Positions 33,296-46,400 of a stretch of DNA of 64,000 bases are shown here, in pieces. Location of the stretch: positions 126,501 to 190,500 of the forward strand of contig BDSI01000030.1 of NCBI GenBank assembly GCA_003117195.1, given 5' to 3'. The DNA comes from Eudorina sp. 2006-703-Eu-15. Taxonomy: Eukaryota > Chlorophyta > Chlorophyceae > Chlamydomonadales > Volvocaceae. How positions within the stretch are numbered: the first letter of the stretch is position 1; every line of letters begins with the position of its first letter. The notes under the pieces are model-generated. The model saw only the letters and a list, made by a program, of their open reading frames with translations, was not told where the DNA came from and did not search any database. The position numbers and the translations under genes are program-made.

Positions 33296-36200
33296 GTGCC
33301 GTTTTGTTTACCCGGTATTTTTGGCGTTGCGGGCGTGAGGTACGGAGTGCCGAAAGGGTTCTGAAATCGGCTGTGACGACAGAGGGCCCTCTATCTTCTA
33401 GCCCGGCGGCAGCTGTCTCGGCGATGGCGTTGGCAGTGGTTTCGGAGCACTTGCCCCGGCGTGAGGCCGGCGGCAGTGGAGCCGTTAGCGCCCGGGGGTG
33501 GGTCTTAGAGCCGAACGAGCCGGGCAGGGATTCATGCGGCTGCGGCTGTCAAACGAGCTTTCTGCCCAAGAGCACTCTTCTTCAGGGTGGGAAATGAAGG
33601 AGCAGAGGAAAGGAGCGGAGGCTGCGGCGGGCCGTGTTTTGCCTGTGCCGGACCTGTCTCTGCTGCAGCGGTGCGAAAGTAAGTAAAGCGATTTCAGGGC
33701 GGTCTCAGCTTTCAGGGCGGGTCGGCAGGGGGTTGTACGCGGTCCGCTTGCGGGGTGTGTTCGTGGTGGTGCGAGGCCGTGGCGTGACTTCATTTGATAT
33801 GATGCAAACAACATCCTTAAGGCGGGCTGCCAGCCCGACCCGCAGCCATTACGGGCATTGGAGGGTTCCAGGAGACGAGGTGGCGCAGCGGGTAGGTTGA
33901 GATGGGTCTGCAGTCTGACCCATGGGCCTGCAGTCTGACCCATGGGTCGGTGGGTATAGGCGGCTCTTGACGGCTCATCGGGGGCGGGATCCGGGACGAC
34001 CGCCCGTCAACGGCCGACCCACGGAGGTACCGTAGGAGCTAGGAGGAGATGGCCGCACAGAGGATGAGTCACCGGAATCCGTTCGAGACGGTGTTACTGA
34101 TGCAAATGTTACAAGGTGGAACTCTAGACCCGACTGGGCACGGTGCGTACCGTGTGTTCAGCGCCCCCGGGTTGGCGGTGGTGATGGGTGTGACAATCAA
34201 GACAGCGAGACGCCCTGGGTATATGTATATATATATATATATACGCGGTGGAGGGGGAGGACGAGTAGTAGTAGTAGTAGGAGGAGGAGGAGGAGGAGGA
34301 GTGCCGGTAATGACGGTGATGGGCGATGGGCAGCAGAGACCCTCGCTGGGCTGCAAGGATGATTGCGGTGGAATCGTGGAGAGAGATGGCCACGGCCAAG
34401 GACGCCGCAGGTGCCCTGTGAAAGGGCTCGCGACAGGAGGCGTTTCTGTGCGTGTATGCATTGCATGTGCCGCCGTTTATCCCTTTGGGATCCGCTGTAA
34501 CGTTCATTCTGTCATGTGCCGCAACAACTGGTCAAGTCGGCAAGGGCACGAATTGGGGGTTTTCAGGGCAGAACTGGAGGCGTGGGCATACTGTGAACCC
34601 CTCGTGACCGTCGTGCCTGATCGGCGAGCCAGCTGAGGGTTGGCGGGCTCTTGGCGCACCGCTCGTCAAGACAGGGCTCCGGTACCGACCATGGGAGCAT
34701 GTGACCTCTCAGGTTGCTGCACTACTGATCTGATCCCTCGGCTGTCGCCGCAGCCCGGTGGGCACTGCGTGAACCCACACGATGCCCTGGAGTCCCCGGG
34801 AGACGTGTGGGCATATCTCTTCAACGTGATCGAGTTTACACCGTCTCTCTGTGCCTTGACCCCATCATCAGCCGGATGGCGCGGTACGGCATCAGCACGA
34901 CATATGAATTCACTCCCAACCACAATCCGGAAAGCGGCGATCAGTTCCCTATGTCGCGGGCGAAATCGCAGTCTCAGTTACCATACGTTCCAATAGTCCA
35001 ACGAGAACTGACCCGCTTGGTCATGCACAGTCAACACGCAGACGCCGCACCGCAAGCATGCAGAACACGGCATGTCGTACAGTATACGAAACCGACGGGC
35101 CTTATCAGCACGGCCCTGACGCGGCATACACTCACTACCTGAGCTCCCTGTCGAAGAATCGTCGTCACTGCGCACCTATCAGTACTGCTGTGTGTGTTCT
35201 TCGGAAGGACCCTACCACCAACCCCCCATCGCGACCCGACGGGGCCCGCGCCGCAAACAACCACAACAATTCATGCTTAAGACATTCCCCACCCGCCGCG
35301 GTACTTGAATTTACCCAACGGAAAGCGCACAGTCGGCTTCACCGGCTTACTCACAATCAGCAAACAAGGCGCCTGACAATGCGCGCACCCGAAATATTGA
35401 AGCGTTTTCTCGAATAGTTGCGCGCGATTTGTCAAAGGTTGTTTTTCTCCCGTGCACTGTTTCCACTCGCGCGCCGAAGCGGCCTGCCCATCGCAGCCCG
35501 GTTTTGGCGAACCAGGGCTACGGCGCGTGGGCGCTGCTGAAACGCCACCGACTTGGATTAATCCGCATCCATGCGCACGATTCGCCGGATTCACTTTCAC
35601 GACCAAAATCAGACTCAACAAATGTACAACGCCTGGATAGGCGCGACAGAGGCAAGCAGACAGACAAACTCCGCACATTCAGGCTGGTTGTAGCTACACC
35701 GTGTAGGCAGCTATCAAGAAGGCTCTCGCTGTCTGCCGAGTGACATTTTGCTGTGAAGCATCTTCGCGACAATAATTCTGCATCTTTAGACCCCCGGCTC
35801 GACGCAAGCGACAGCCTACAGGGACCAACAACGTCGCCAGGAGCGAGGGTCGAAGCAAGACGACGTCTCTCCCAGGCTCCCGCCAGTCCCGCTTGGCACC
35901 TAGGGGGGGGACCTCCTCGCGTCACCACAGACATCCACCACCACCACCACCACCGCGACCGCAATACACAGAGTCCTCTGCACAACTTGGAAGTGAGAAC
36001 CTTTGTTGTCAATGAGCTGGATAGGGGGCAAAATTGCTCATCTCCTGACTGATGGTAACGACTAGTAGGTGAAATTTGACACCGCGAGTGAATTGCAGCA
36101 ACCAACCCCAGGGAGAGTGCTCGTGTCTTCTTCATCTGCGCCATCAGCTGCCCTCACAAAGATATAGATCGCATCAAACCCGACGACGCGATGGATGCGT

Positions 36201-36890
36201 CACGTCAAAGACGGGGAGGAGGGGGGCCGGGGAAGATGGGTCCACGACACACCCCAACCACAACAAATAGCACCTTTGCAGCGTGGGGTGACTTGACAGC
36301 AGATGGTTGCTGTTGGTTGCGCTTATTATTCTGTGCGCGCGCGCGACTCAGCCGAGCCGCGGTCCCCGTCCATAGGGCCCGCCGGGTATCCAGCCATCAC
36401 ATCAGCCGCCCACGCGCGCACCGGATGGCGTGCATCAACAGCATGAGCCGTCGTCGCACGCCTCCCGGCCCACCATCAAACAAACAAACATCAACACCAT
36501 CATCCGCACGATCGGCACTACTACCGCTCTTAGCAGTAAAGGACTTGTGGGGCCGGGCTAGCAGCCCGCCGTTGCAAACAGGACCGGACGACCCGCCTGG
36601 GGCACCAGCCTCCACAACAATGCCACAACAAAGAAGAAGACAAGCAGACACCTGCAGCAGGCAATAAAACAGCATGACTGGACACGCGCACGTTCGACAC
36701 TAGGTGTACGAACGCATACACACGCGCCACACGACGTCAGCGCCGCCGTCAAACACGCCATGGAAACGCGAACCATCAGGTCCACACTTGATGTAATGCC
36801 CCGCGTGTGCCCTCGGCAGTGAAATTTTCCAGGACCCACCATAGGCATTTGGGTCCTCAGCCTTTTTGGATCCCAACAACTCCAACAAAA
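33296..36890. other. Intergenic region without a supported gene
   Basis: It contains a (TA)n run at about 34,220-34,243, GTA and GGA triplet runs at about 34,264-34,302, dispersed repeats at 34.11 and 34.48 kb and CAC triplets near 35,937-35,955. Open frames such as minus 33485-33943, plus 34049-34636 and minus 35277-35678 have no recognisable motif. A plus-strand GTAAGT donor at 33,680 follows an open stretch, so a missed exon is possible. Confidence 0.4.
34474..34512 (+). repeat. Copy of dispersed repeat family 1
   Basis: TATCCCTTTGGGATCCGCTG followed by TAACGTTCATTC; intergenic. Confidence 0.7.
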
Positions 36891-38708
36891 TCAACAGCAC
36901 GGCGCACCGGTGGATGCCAGCTTGACCGTGTAAACCCGCGGCATCATTTTCAGTGTCGCCGCCGACAGCCGCAGGCTATTGTTATGGCCACCGACGGCTC
37001 CGCGCTTGAGGCTGCCTGAGCCTGCAGCTCGGCGATGCGCAGGGGAGACAACCAACGGGTACGGGATACCGCTGCTGACGTTGCCCTTGCCGTTGCACAC
37101 AGCCGGGTGCGCTCCCAGGGAGCCCAGGCCACCGCCGCAGGACCCCACGGCCAGAAGGCCGCTGCCGTTCTCGGGTAGCAAGGGCTGCTGCAGCAGCGCC
37201 CGACCCGGCTGCTGTTGCTGTTGCTGATGATGGTGCTCCTGTTGGAGATGTTGGAGATGTTGGTGAGGATGAGGGTGCTGCTCCTGCTGCGTGTCGACCC
37301 GCGCCTGCAGTTCAAGGAAGCAGCGCTCCCAGTGCGCCTCGGCTTCAGTCTGGACGTTGCGGGACAGCGTCGTGGCGGAGACGAGCTGCTGCGTCAGCGC
37401 AGACCGGGCGGCGGCGGCGCAGGGTGCACTGCGGGGGCGTGCGGGCGTGACGGTGGCTGCGGCTGCGACGCCAGCGGTGGTGGAGGCCGGTGCGGCGTCA
37501 AAGCCCGATATCACTAGGTGCGGCTTCGAGAGGGATCCCCCCCGGGAGGGGAGGTCTTGGCTTTGGGGGGCGGCTTTGGCTTTCCCAGCGCCACAGCCGA
37601 CAGCGCTGGTGGTGTCGCTGCCACACCCTCCCGAGGTGGAGGTTGTCGAGGTGGAGACGTCGCTGCAAGTGCGGCCGAGAGATGACCAGCTCTGTACAGA
37701 GGTGGGGGAGGTGGAGAGCATGCCGTGCACGCTGCTCCGCAACGCGGGATGGAGGCTGACGAACGATGGTGGCGCGAAGACCGCGTCCGCGAACCGGCGA
37801 GGCAACCATTTGCTGAGTAACGCAGCCTTGCTTCGCCAGGGCGGCAGTTCGATTCCCAGCGCGGCGGCCTCCTGGAGCAAGGTCCCCATGAGCAGGCAGA
37901 CGAGCGCGTTGACAGTACCTATTGTACCCACAAAGCACTCAGGAACGTTTGCGACTGCCGCTGCGTACGAGCTGGTTATAGGCATTCCAGCGACCTTGAA
38001 TTGTTCCCGGAAGGAGGGGTCCACCACAATGCAGAGTCCTGCAGTCCGGTACAATAATATCGGGGGTTGAAAGTTAGCGTAACATGCATGGATTCCTTGG
38101 GTACCTAATTACAAGCGTGTTTAAGAATTGCAGACATTTTTTTCCTGAAGATTAACTGGACCTCGTCAGGGATACACGTCGGATATGTTAGAACCCACGT
38201 GGCCTCATGGAAGTACAGGGCTTAAAAGAGGCCTTAACGCATTGAATTATCATGATGTCACATGCAGAAAACAGACTAGCGCTGCGCATATTTCGTACGA
38301 GTCGGCACTCGACGGAGCTCACCCGAAGAACCCTCCTGGCAGATCAGAAAAGAATGCCGCAGCGTTGACAGATAATCCGCAGATTCGATTCCCACGCCAA
38401 GGCCAGAGCGCAGCGTTACCAAGAGGCCGTCGTTGGCAAGCCTCTCCGCAAGCGCTTGCAGAGATGGGGGGCTCCGGCAGTGCACGGAGGTCAATGCCTT
38501 CCGTAGCGAAGCATGCACGCGTTGAATGGCAGCCCATGCGCCAGGAGATAGCGCCACTCGAGGCCCAGCTGGCTGCGGTGGGACGAAGGGAGCGGGACAA
38601 CGTCAAACGGCGTACTGCTATCGGACTGCGCGAGCAAACAAAACATGCACATTGTCTTACCTGACTATACACGTCGTCATTGGACTCGCAAGGTCGCTCG
38701 GAGTACAT
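36891..38708 (-). CDS. DUF506 (PDDEXK-like) family protein
   Basis: Exons in coding order: 38708-38661 (start tentative), 38572-38323 and 38038-36891 (TGA), with matching phases; about 481 residues. The DUF506 pattern I know (variable helix, 'LRHSF', then V-D-FR-F, a-P---Y, lP--FVG, and PPWR---L-KWL) is clear: SLQALAERL, YLSTLRHSFLIC, IVVDPSFREQFKVAG, VPECFVGT, ELPPWRSKAALLSKWLP. After this core (about residues 16-200) the protein continues for nearly 300 residues of Ser/Thr-, Ala-, His- and Gln-rich sequence with no known domain. The family is related to PD-(D/E)XK nucleases but is generally regarded as catalytically uncertain; function unknown. The first exon rests only on an in-frame ATG and a GTAAGA donor. 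Confidence 0.78.
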
Positions 38709-41232
38709 GATGGCGTCAATGGCTGAAGTCGCGTCCGCAGTATGTGTCAGCTTACGGGTCAGAATAGTTTGAGAAGAGAATCTGAGCGGTAACCAAAGGG
38801 TACTATGATAAGAAGTAAGACAACAGTTGTATAACACGGCTATATGAGGTTGGCCGGCGGCTGTCCCTGCAGAATCCCTGTGAGCGGCTTCACTTATGCA
38901 TGTGAGCGTACGGCATGTCATGTGCCCTGTCACCCTGCAAACCGGGGCCTTTCATCCCCATGTCAAGAAGCGATTGAATCCAAATCCTTATTTTCTTTAA
39001 GCAAATGATGCCATCACTTCTGAAGTGGGACAGATGTAGAAGGCCGTAAATTCATTCATGCAGTTGATACACAGGCCTGGGCTAAATTGAGTAATACAAA
39101 CCATCAAATTTTACATGCCTTGATATTGGTTTTTCTTGATGCTTGGAAGCAGAGGTTTTATCGTTCAAAAGGGATGTCGTACGGTGGATATTTTGGCTTA
39201 CAACACTAAAAATGCAATCCATGTACCTCAAGTCGGAGAAGAGGTCATACGGGCTGCCAAGAGTCGGCTGCTGCGGTGTAATGGGATTTGGCGCGTGATC
39301 GCCGCTTAAGCAGGGTCTCCTGTGATCGTTCCACGTGTCACGGCATGTGCAATATGGGCCCCATTGTCATTCGTCAATTAACATACTAATAATTGTTATA
39401 TCAAGTATAAGATAACGTTTGTCACAGAGCTTATGAAGGGTAGAATGGCGGGCGGTTACATCGGACTTGTGTTGTGCAATATCTCTCTTCTGAACACACA
39501 CCAAGTCAGCGTAACTCGAAGGACTTGCAATGATCGTATTCCTCACTAATACCGTCAACTGAGCTGAGGGTTCTAATAACAAGGGTTTCATGCACTTGCT
39601 CCCATTCTCCGTTCGTTGCGCCTTACGCATCACGTGCACGTACTCCTGCAGTTGTCATCTGTATCGTGAGTCAATAAAAAATGCCAAGTTAACCTTTTCC
39701 ACGCTGGTGTCCACGTTGGTGTTGGTGACGTGGTGTATTTCGCATGGCAAAGGTACCGCACTTTTCCTCGCGCACCGTCTTGAATATGGGGAAACAGCCT
39801 TAAGCCGTCAGTTCAGCTGCCAGCATCGACAGGATGAATAGCCGGGCATGGCTTGCGGTGCGGCCCATAACCTCTGGACTACCGGTCTGGTCTTTGTTGG
39901 TGCTTGACAGGGCTGCACAGCGGGGGAGCTGACGAGGGGAATGCGCGTGAGAGAGCCGCCGCGGCTGCCGCGGCGGCCGGGCGGCGGCGGACGAATGCGG
40001 CGTTGGCGCAGCGTCCCCTATCCGTGCATGCCATGAGGTCCGCTCTCTGTGCATCTGTTATCAGAAAAATCCGGCGTGCCGCTTCTTCGTCTGCACCTGT
40101 CTGCAGGTCGGCCCTCGGCCGGCATGTCCCCAGTGTCCGTTTCAGCATACAACGAGCGGGTCCCGTTACCGGTATGCAGTGTTGGGTGAGGCGGCTGAGG
40201 CTGAGGCTGTCACCGATGACCCGCGGGGTCCACTGTATCATACTTATTACAAAGAAAACCACGCAAGGACCGTGCACTTCAGTTTCTGTGCGGCTAATAA
40301 AAACTGCATGGAAAGTTGGGCCACGAGGGTAAAGGCGTACCTACAAGGTCAACATATGTGCCCCACCACCCCGCCCACCAGTAAAGCGGCATCAGAACCT
40401 CTTTCCGACAGAATGCACCTACAGTTTCGGAAGAATTGACTTCGCCCCGGCACACTCGGCCGTTGCGACATCTTTGTAATGGATATAAATTACTAATGCC
40501 CAAATTCCGTTAGCCATCAGCACACCAGAATACGGGGAGGCTCTGTACGACCCTTCTTGACAGGTGAGTGCTGACAGCTGCAACCACCTCGGCCATGTCT
40601 GCGGCGGGGACGGTAAGTCAGCCGGGCCAAAGTCTGCAAAATGACGTGACCAGGTCGGTACGACCGCCGGGAAGACCTGCCCTCTTGAGCGCTGTCAACC
40701 TTGCTGCAACCTACCACCTCACGACGTCTCGGGCCCCTTACCACACGTCCATTCGCGGACACACACACACCCTCCCGTCAGAGATAGAAAACCGATCCGC
40801 CAGCAGGCGCCAGGCACCTTAAACCTCAAGCGCCTTGGGTCCGCGACAGTCCGGTTCCGAACCTCGGATCCCATTCCCAACCCTCGTTGGCACCCCGCAC
40901 CCCGCAGCGAATAATCCACACCGGGGAACATCCACAGTTCATCCGTACAATCCCCCACTGGTTCTCAGCCGCCGGCCAACGGCCCCAAATCTTCCACACA
41001 CGTGGCCGTCAGCTGTCCTCCATAGCTCCCTCCCTCCTTGAGCAGCGCACCGGAGGGCAGCAGCACTCGGCGAATCTCCCGGCCAGCATCCCCGAGACCT
41101 GATTTCTTTCTCGCTTCTTCCCGCGCGCCGCGCGCTTTCAGGCGCCCAAGCCGGCTGATCAATAGCGGTCTGCGCGGCGCCCCGTCCCTGCAACGTCGGA
41201 CAGAACGACAGACAGAGAAAGATCGGAGAAAG
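38709..41232. other. Intergenic region without a supported gene
   Basis: About 38.96-39.60 kb is AT-richer than its surroundings. No open frame here shows a recognisable motif or convincing splice sites. Confidence 0.4.
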
Positions 41233-41252
41233 CTATATATATACATATATAG
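41233..41252 (+). promoter_or_regulatory. TATA-like element upstream of copy C
   Basis: CTATATATATACATATATAG, the only strongly TATA-like stretch in a GC-rich neighbourhood, begins 44 bases before the proposed ATG of copy C at 41277. The leader would be very short. Confidence 0.45.
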
Positions 41253-41276
41253 CCGCTGGCTGAGCCCGCATCCTGG

Positions 41277-43365
41277 ATGCCGTCGAGCCGGCGCTCTCGC
41301 CTGCGGCCGTGGCTGCGGGCGGTGTGTTTCGGGTCCGGGGAGGTGGAGGCTCCCGGTGGCGACCGAAGCCACCATCAGGACCGGGGACCCTCCGGGGCCT
41401 CCACCGACCCGCGTCGCGGCGCGGCTGCCAAGGCCGCTCCAGTCGCCGGCGCTTGGCCGCTTGCGGAGGCCCGGCGCCCCGAGCAGCGGCGGACCAGCGC
41501 CGGCGGCAGCAGCGCGGGCAGCCTGAGCAGCGATGCGCAGTGCGGCAGCAGCAGCAGCGCTGGCAGCAGCGCCGGCAGTGGCGGAAGCGGGGGCGCTAGG
41601 AGCAGCAACGGCAGCAGCAGCAGCAGCAGCAGCCGCGTCGGGCCCAGCCGCAGCAGCAGCAGCAGGAGCGCACCGGTCGCTGTGACGTGTCGGAAGGACG
41701 GCGCAGCGGCGGCGGCGGACAGCGCGGCTTCCCCAGCCAGCACCACCCACATGGGGAAAGACGCCCCGCCGCTCAACCGCTTCTGTGCAACTGTGGCGCT
41801 CCATTCAACTCCCAACGGTAAGAAACAACATGTGTGCGGCTTTCTTGATGGGTATGTGTTCCTGGGTAGACCAGGCAGAGTGCGGACGTGATGCGGCGTG
41901 CGTGCGGGCAGGGCCCTATGATCCAACTTGTTTCCGTGTCATCTAGGCAAGCGTACAAGCCAGTCGTGCTCTGCAGTTCTTGTTGTCTCGGTGCCGTGGC
42001 ATTTTGCCAAGCTACAGACGTCGTGCGGCCATGAGAGGACGCCAAAGCAACCGCGCGGCCCCGCCGCCCCATCGCCTGCATGCACTATCTCCGAGCCCGG
42101 GCCCACCTTTCCGATCTAAACCGTCACAACACTCCGTTTCTCTCTGTCGTACAGACGCTGCCGTGCGGTCTGCGCCTTCGGATCCGGACGCCGAGCCCGA
42201 GTCTGAGCCCGAGTGAGGCCACCCGTTTGCGTGAGGCACTGAAACACCGTCGGGACACTAATGTTTTAAGTAATTAAATAACTATTTGGGCCTCTAAAAC
42301 CTCTCCACGAAAATTATTCGGAGTTCTCTAAAATATTTACCAGGCAGTCGGAAATTCCTCCCGCGCTCTAAAAACATTTTTAGAGACGCACGGCTAGGCG
42401 CCTGCTACCCGGGGCCCCGCTAGCTCTTACGGCACTGTTGTTGTTACAAGAGCGCGTAGCAGGTCAGCGGCGTGTGGCCCGCCCGTAAGGGCGCCCCGTG
42501 CGGCGTGTATGAATGCTAGGCAGCACCATGTTTGACCTACTCCACCGTACCTCCAGGGCTTCAAAGTCGTTTGCTGGACGACAGGGTGTTTGCCTGTAAC
42601 GGGCGGCTGGTGACTGGAATCGCTGGCAGCCTGGAAAGTGCTCGGACGTGCCCCACAAAGGGCTGCGGTTCTGAAAAGTCTCTAAAATTTTACCCAGTTT
42701 CAAGCGACTTCCTAAAAGCTTCCTGGTCGCGCCAAAATTATCCAGCATTTCCGAAAAACATCACCAGTCTGAAACGTATTCCAAAATTATTTGGAGGTCT
42801 TAAAAATTAGGCTCTAAAATTGTTAGTGTCCCTACGGTAAACCGGATGTATCTGACTGACAGATTAGTGAGTTATATATTACTGAAGGAATCAGTGACTG
42901 ACTAGAGTCAAGAAATAAGTGAGGTAGCTACCAGCGGACTCCATAAATACGGGGTTGCTTGCTGGACACACGGACGGGTCCGGCGTTGCAGATCCGCGGA
43001 CCCCGCCGCCCGTTACTGTCCATCCATGACGATCGCCCGCCCACCGACACGGTTTGCAGGCTGCTGCTGTGGCGTCAGTTCAGCCTGGCGCAGTACCTGA
43101 CTGCCGTACCGCCCTCCTGGAGGCGGCTGGTGGGGCTGTTCAAGTACACGCTCGTGGCGCGGCCCAGCAACGACACGTCCCTAGGACTGCAGGTGCCCCG
43201 AGCTGGCGATGGGACGGGGCACGGGGGGAAGCAAGGGGGCCAAGGGTTTAGGGTTTAGGATTAAGGGTTTCAAGGGGGCCAAGGGGGCCAAGGGGGGCGA
43301 CCATTGCCTGCGGATTCTTAGCCGTTGGCCGTTGCAGTAGGCGTTGCTGGCCTTTGGGGGACTCT

Positions 43366-43401
<36 letters not shown>

Positions 43402-46400
43402 GCAGGGCCCTGCCCGTGAACTGACACAGTCGCCCGACCTGTCGCCCGTTGCATTGCATGGGTGCATGCGGCGATTCGGGTGATGTCGCGCCCGACAACA
43501 AAATGCGCTGGCTGCGGCGCAGGGCTGGCGCGACGGCCTGCTGGCGCGCTGGGACCTCAAGTTTCCCGTACTCACGATCTTCGACGCGCCGGGGCGGGCG
43601 GCTCCAGGGGAGGGCTTCACGGAATGGTCCATGTTCGACATCTTCAAGGTACATTGTCGTACATACGGCACTGGCCCTCCCGGGGGCTCGAGGGAGGGCG
43701 GCTGACCGTGGGTTGACTAGCTACGGGTGCTGCAGGGGACCCAGCCAGAGACGAGGTGGCATGGCTGAGGACCCTCCACTGTTCCCCCTATGTAATCTCG
43801 CACACACTCAGATAGCAGATACATGGATAAGCACGGAGGGTCCTGATTGGGCGGATTATACCGGCTTCAGCTGCCCGCTGCCCGCTGCCCCCTCCCCCGC
43901 CCCCTATATCCCCGGGCCCCATAACAAACCCTCTTCCTCCCCCTCCCCCTCCCACAGATCGACCTCCGAGGTCTGTCCGGCTGGACCGACTACCTGACGT
44001 CGCTGCGGCGGGCGGACCGGTGGAACGTCAAGCAGCGAACCAAGGTACACGTCCATGGCAGAGGATGCCGTACTGTACGGCAATTCAACCCGTGGGCCGC
44101 ACGGCTTGAGGGCGTCCGCCGTGTGTCGGTGTGTTGCAACCCGCTCGCGGTCCGCCCCCCCATGAGCGACCCTCACACGACCTTCATTGCACTACTACAG
44201 ATGTCGTACTGCTGCGTCACGGACCTTTGTCAGCATGCAGCCGTACAGCCGTACTGCGTCCGTGCTGTTATGTTCCGTGACCGCCTTGTGACCTCTCTGT
44301 ACGGCAACGGCGCGCACTACTACCCGCTCTCTCCGTCCGCAGCTGTTCCGCTCGTTCGAGTCCGCGGGCCGTCTGACGTGTCAGGTTGTGCGGCTCGGGC
44401 CAGGGGTCTTCCGCGCGGCGTCGGCACGCCCCGCACTGTCGCTGTCACCGTCGCCGTCGCCGCAGTCGCCGCCGCAGTCGCCGCCGCGCCCGGCGCCGCC
44501 GGCCGCACCCCAGCCCGCGGCCCCGGCGGAGCGGTCCGCCGCGTCCGCGGAGCTTACCCCGCCGGCGCACGAAGACGCCGTCTTGGCGGGGAGCGCCTTG
44601 GGAGGTTCCGCCGCTGACAGGGATCCGCCGCCGCCGACGCCACCGTCGTCGCCGCTGCCGCTTGTTGAGGTGAAGCCCGTGCCGTCGCCGGTCACCGGAG
44701 AACCATTGGAGGGTAGCCTGCCGGTGATCTGGGACGACCTCGAGCAACTACAGCATCAGGAAGACACTCAACGCCATCATCATCAACAGCAGCAACAACA
44801 CCGATCTTCACCCCCCCAGATGCAGCCGGGGGTGCTGCTGCCGCCGCTGTCACCGCAGCCGCCGACGCAGCCGCTGCCGCCACCAACCCAGCCGCCGCCG
44901 CCACAGCAGCAGCAACAGAAGCAACATGACGAGGGCGACGAGGAGGGTCAGGGTGTCCAGCGGGTATCTGGGCAGGTGAGTGGTGCGGTGGACGAGCAGG
45001 GCGTGGGCCGCGTTGCAGGGCCGGAGGAGGTCGGGAGGGTGGAGGAGGGGGGCGGCAAGCAGGTGGCGGCGGTGGCGGCGGCGGTGCAGGCGGCGGCGGA
45101 GCGGGAGTGGCCGCGCGAGGGGGACCTGAGCGCAGATGCCGTTGGCCTCTGTCCTGAGGGGGAACAAGGGGGTCGCATCCCCCAATCCGATCAGCAACAG
45201 GTGCAGAAGCGGAAGCAAAAGCAAAAACAGTCTTCAAAGCAGCAGCAACCGGAGCAGCAACCGCAGCAGCAACCGGAACAGCAAGCGGACAAGCAACCGC
45301 AGCACCAAGACGGCAAGCCTCCGAAGCACGGAAAGAAGCGGTGCAGCAGCGCCCCGGGCGGCGACCCAGTGGCGGCGCCGCCGCAGCTTTGCTTCGTGAC
45401 CCCTGGGTCAGTGGCGGAGGCGGAGGCGCTGCTGGCGCAGCTGTGGGACCTGTACGAGCAGACCGGCACCCGCAACGGCTTCGTGGAGTGCCATCGGGGG
45501 CAGTTCGAGCGGCTGCTGCGCGAGGCCCCTGGGGTGCAGGTACGGCACATGGGATGCAGGGTACGGCATTGCGTACGGGCAGGGGCTTGCAGCGCAAGGG
45601 CCCCTCAGGCAGTGTCTGGAGAGGGAAATGGCGAGAGAGCGTCCCTCCCTGGAGATTGCCGCGGGGGCTACGGGTTTTGGCACGGTGGGCCAGTCGGGCA
45701 ATCTAGGTAGCTGGGGCTTGCCCTGGTATACACCGTTGATTCCTTTTCGGGGTCCGCTGTAACGTACATTCATATTAGTGGGCATCCTACTGGTAACGTC
45801 ATTGGGCGGATGCCGTACTCGAAATGTCGTGCAATGTCGTACGTCGTGCAACATCACATTCGTTCAACTTGTTGTGTCATACAGGCTGTGGTAGTTCGAG
45901 AGTGTCGTACCTGTCAGCCGGATGGCTCAGCCGCCGCGGGGGGCCCGGTGGTAGCGTTCGGGCTGCTGCTGCCGCAGCGGGAGAGCCTGCAGGTGCTGTA
46001 CATCGGCATGGAGTACGACAACCCGGTGGTACGGCAATCCAGTTGTTACTTCCAGGTGCGACGGGCGGCGGCGAATGCGGGGGCGCGATGCGTGAGCTTC
46101 CAGGTCGTCCAGGTGCTCAGCGCTTGTTGCAGCTCCAACTCCCTCACGGGAGGGGAACAAGCAGATCACGGCTGTCACCACCGATGGATTTGCGCCTTCC
46201 AGCATAACCTGGTTCGCTCCTTACCCCAGAGCACGTCCTTCGTACGGGAGATACGGTATAGCTGCTGTGAATGAGCTTTGAACGAGCTTGGAATGAGCTT
46301 TGAACGAGCTTTACTTTGAAAGGTGGTTGCGGCTGCTGCTGTCGCGCTCTGTTGCGGGACTTGCGGCGCAGATCCTGTCCGTGGGCCTCCAAGCAGCACT

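Noticed and set aside
36891..38047. Considered whether the DUF506 frame was a fourth acyltransferase paralogue
   Set aside because: It lacks every core motif of copies A-C and instead shows the FRE.F / FVG / PPWR..KWL pattern of DUF506.
42080..42277. A candidate terminal exon reading into ...RDTNVLSN-stop after the Ser-rich exon
   Set aside because: Its end lies inside the 593-bp inverted-repeat element, and another exon (41947-42022) links the Ser-rich exon in phase to the copy C core.
43240..43280. TTTAGGG-like words, considered as interstitial telomere repeat
   Set aside because: Only two units, degenerate, within other AAGGG-rich intron sequence.
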